Part shown: in pieces, positions 63,981-64,000 of the stretch
How the letters are laid out: each line of letters begins with the position of its first letter
How positions within the stretch are numbered: the first letter of the stretch is position 1
Assembly: GCF_026965535.1 (NCBI RefSeq)
Contig: NZ_CP114039.1
Coordinates: forward strand, 4,464,001 to 4,528,000
Direction of reading: 5' to 3'
From: Corallococcus sp. NCRR
GTDB lineage: Bacteria; Myxococcota; Myxococcia; Myxococcales; Myxococcaceae
Length of the DNA: 64,000 bases
The notes under the pieces: model-generated
Told to the model about the DNA's origin: nothing
Database searches by the model: none
The model's input: only the letters and a program-made list of their open reading frames with translations
Translations under genes and position numbers: made by a program

Positions 63981-64000
63981 ATGGCCAGGATTCGCTGCAT
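63981..64000 (+). CDS. Start of a probable phage replication protein
   Basis: ATG 63981 opens M-A-R-I-R-C-..., cut by the window end. Phage replisome-organiser/DnaD-like proteins typically begin MARIR[TS]IKPEF. Only six codons are visible, so this is a weak call based on the opening and its position at the end of an early operon. Confidence 0.45.

Larger units (their letters stand above)
57125..64000 (+). mobile_element. Integrated phage-like element, left end (att in tRNA)
   Basis: Begins at the tRNA 3' end and runs off the window. All genes are on the plus strand, mostly with 1-8 base overlaps, and short. Contents are phage early genes: an ASCH/morphogenesis-like protein, wHTH proteins, two DNA methyltransferases and a probable replication-protein start at the right edge. 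No integrase domain is visible; in myxophage Mx8 attP lies inside int, so int may be at the other end. The Mx8 genome also carries a DNA methyltransferase near attP. Confidence 0.8.

Overview
This is a high-GC window (third codon positions almost all G or C, few and short intergenic gaps). The gene content points to a myxobacterium, most likely Myxococcaceae (Myxococcus/Corallococcus type). The grounds are a DUF1592/DUF1552 pair, many secreted lipoproteins and extracellular hydrolases, NtrC-type sigma-54 regulators, and a tRNA-integrated phage-like element. This assignment rests on gene content; no marker RNA gene is complete here.

Layout. 1-19 kb is ordinary chromosome: the end of an SGNH hydrolase, a MshEN-type protein, an ArsC/Spx protein, a flippase-like membrane protein, a SET protein, the DUF1592-DUF1552 operon, a pectinacetylesterase-like hydrolase, a HelD-like helicase, a beta-barrel, a 948-residue repeat/PDZ surface protein, an acyl-CoA dehydrogenase, a Nudix hydrolase and a pectate lyase-like lipoprotein. 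At 19.0 kb sits a small secreted six-cysteine peptide with the defensin (CS-alpha-beta) cysteine pattern. Next to it, 19.4-21.6 kb encodes a repeat protein ending in an anthrax-lethal-factor-like metallopeptidase domain, followed by a small partner gene. 21.6-25 kb holds a PQQ sugar dehydrogenase, a lipase-like hydrolase and a DUF4476 protein.

25.1-30.6 kb is a bicarbonate-type module: SulP transporter and beta-carbonic anhydrase, preceded by a sigma-54 promoter with upstream repeats and by a histidine kinase/NtrC-type regulator pair. A second SulP gene at 48.1-49.9 kb is divergent from its own kinase/sigma-54 regulator pair (50.1-53.0 kb). The gap between them carries palindromes matching the GlrR (QseF) consensus TGTC-N10-GACA. 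The window thus has two SulP genes, each beside a sigma-54 two-component system.

30.6-48 kb is patchy accessory DNA: a 5'-truncated P450, secreted proteins of unknown role, an F-box-like plus ADP-ribosyltransferase-like protein (33.2-34.2 kb), a frameshifted gametolysin-like peptidase remnant, large lipoproteins, a BASS transporter, and a polymorphic toxin (AHH-type nuclease) with an Imm11-like immunity gene. The toxin/immunity pair lies between two copies of a 54-bp piece of the BASS transporter gene, a scar of insertion or duplication. 53.2-57.0 kb holds a Kelch/Ig lipoprotein and an amidohydrolase.

From 57,125 to the window end is the left part of an integrated phage-like element. It starts at the 3' end of a minus-strand tRNA gene, with the tRNA terminator outside it. 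It then runs rightward as a tight operon of small early genes, a LexA-N-like wHTH protein, a C5-cytosine methyltransferase with seven unusual internal repeats, a beta-class N4/N6 methyltransferase, and the start of a probable replication protein at the edge. No integrase domain is visible; it may lie beyond the window.
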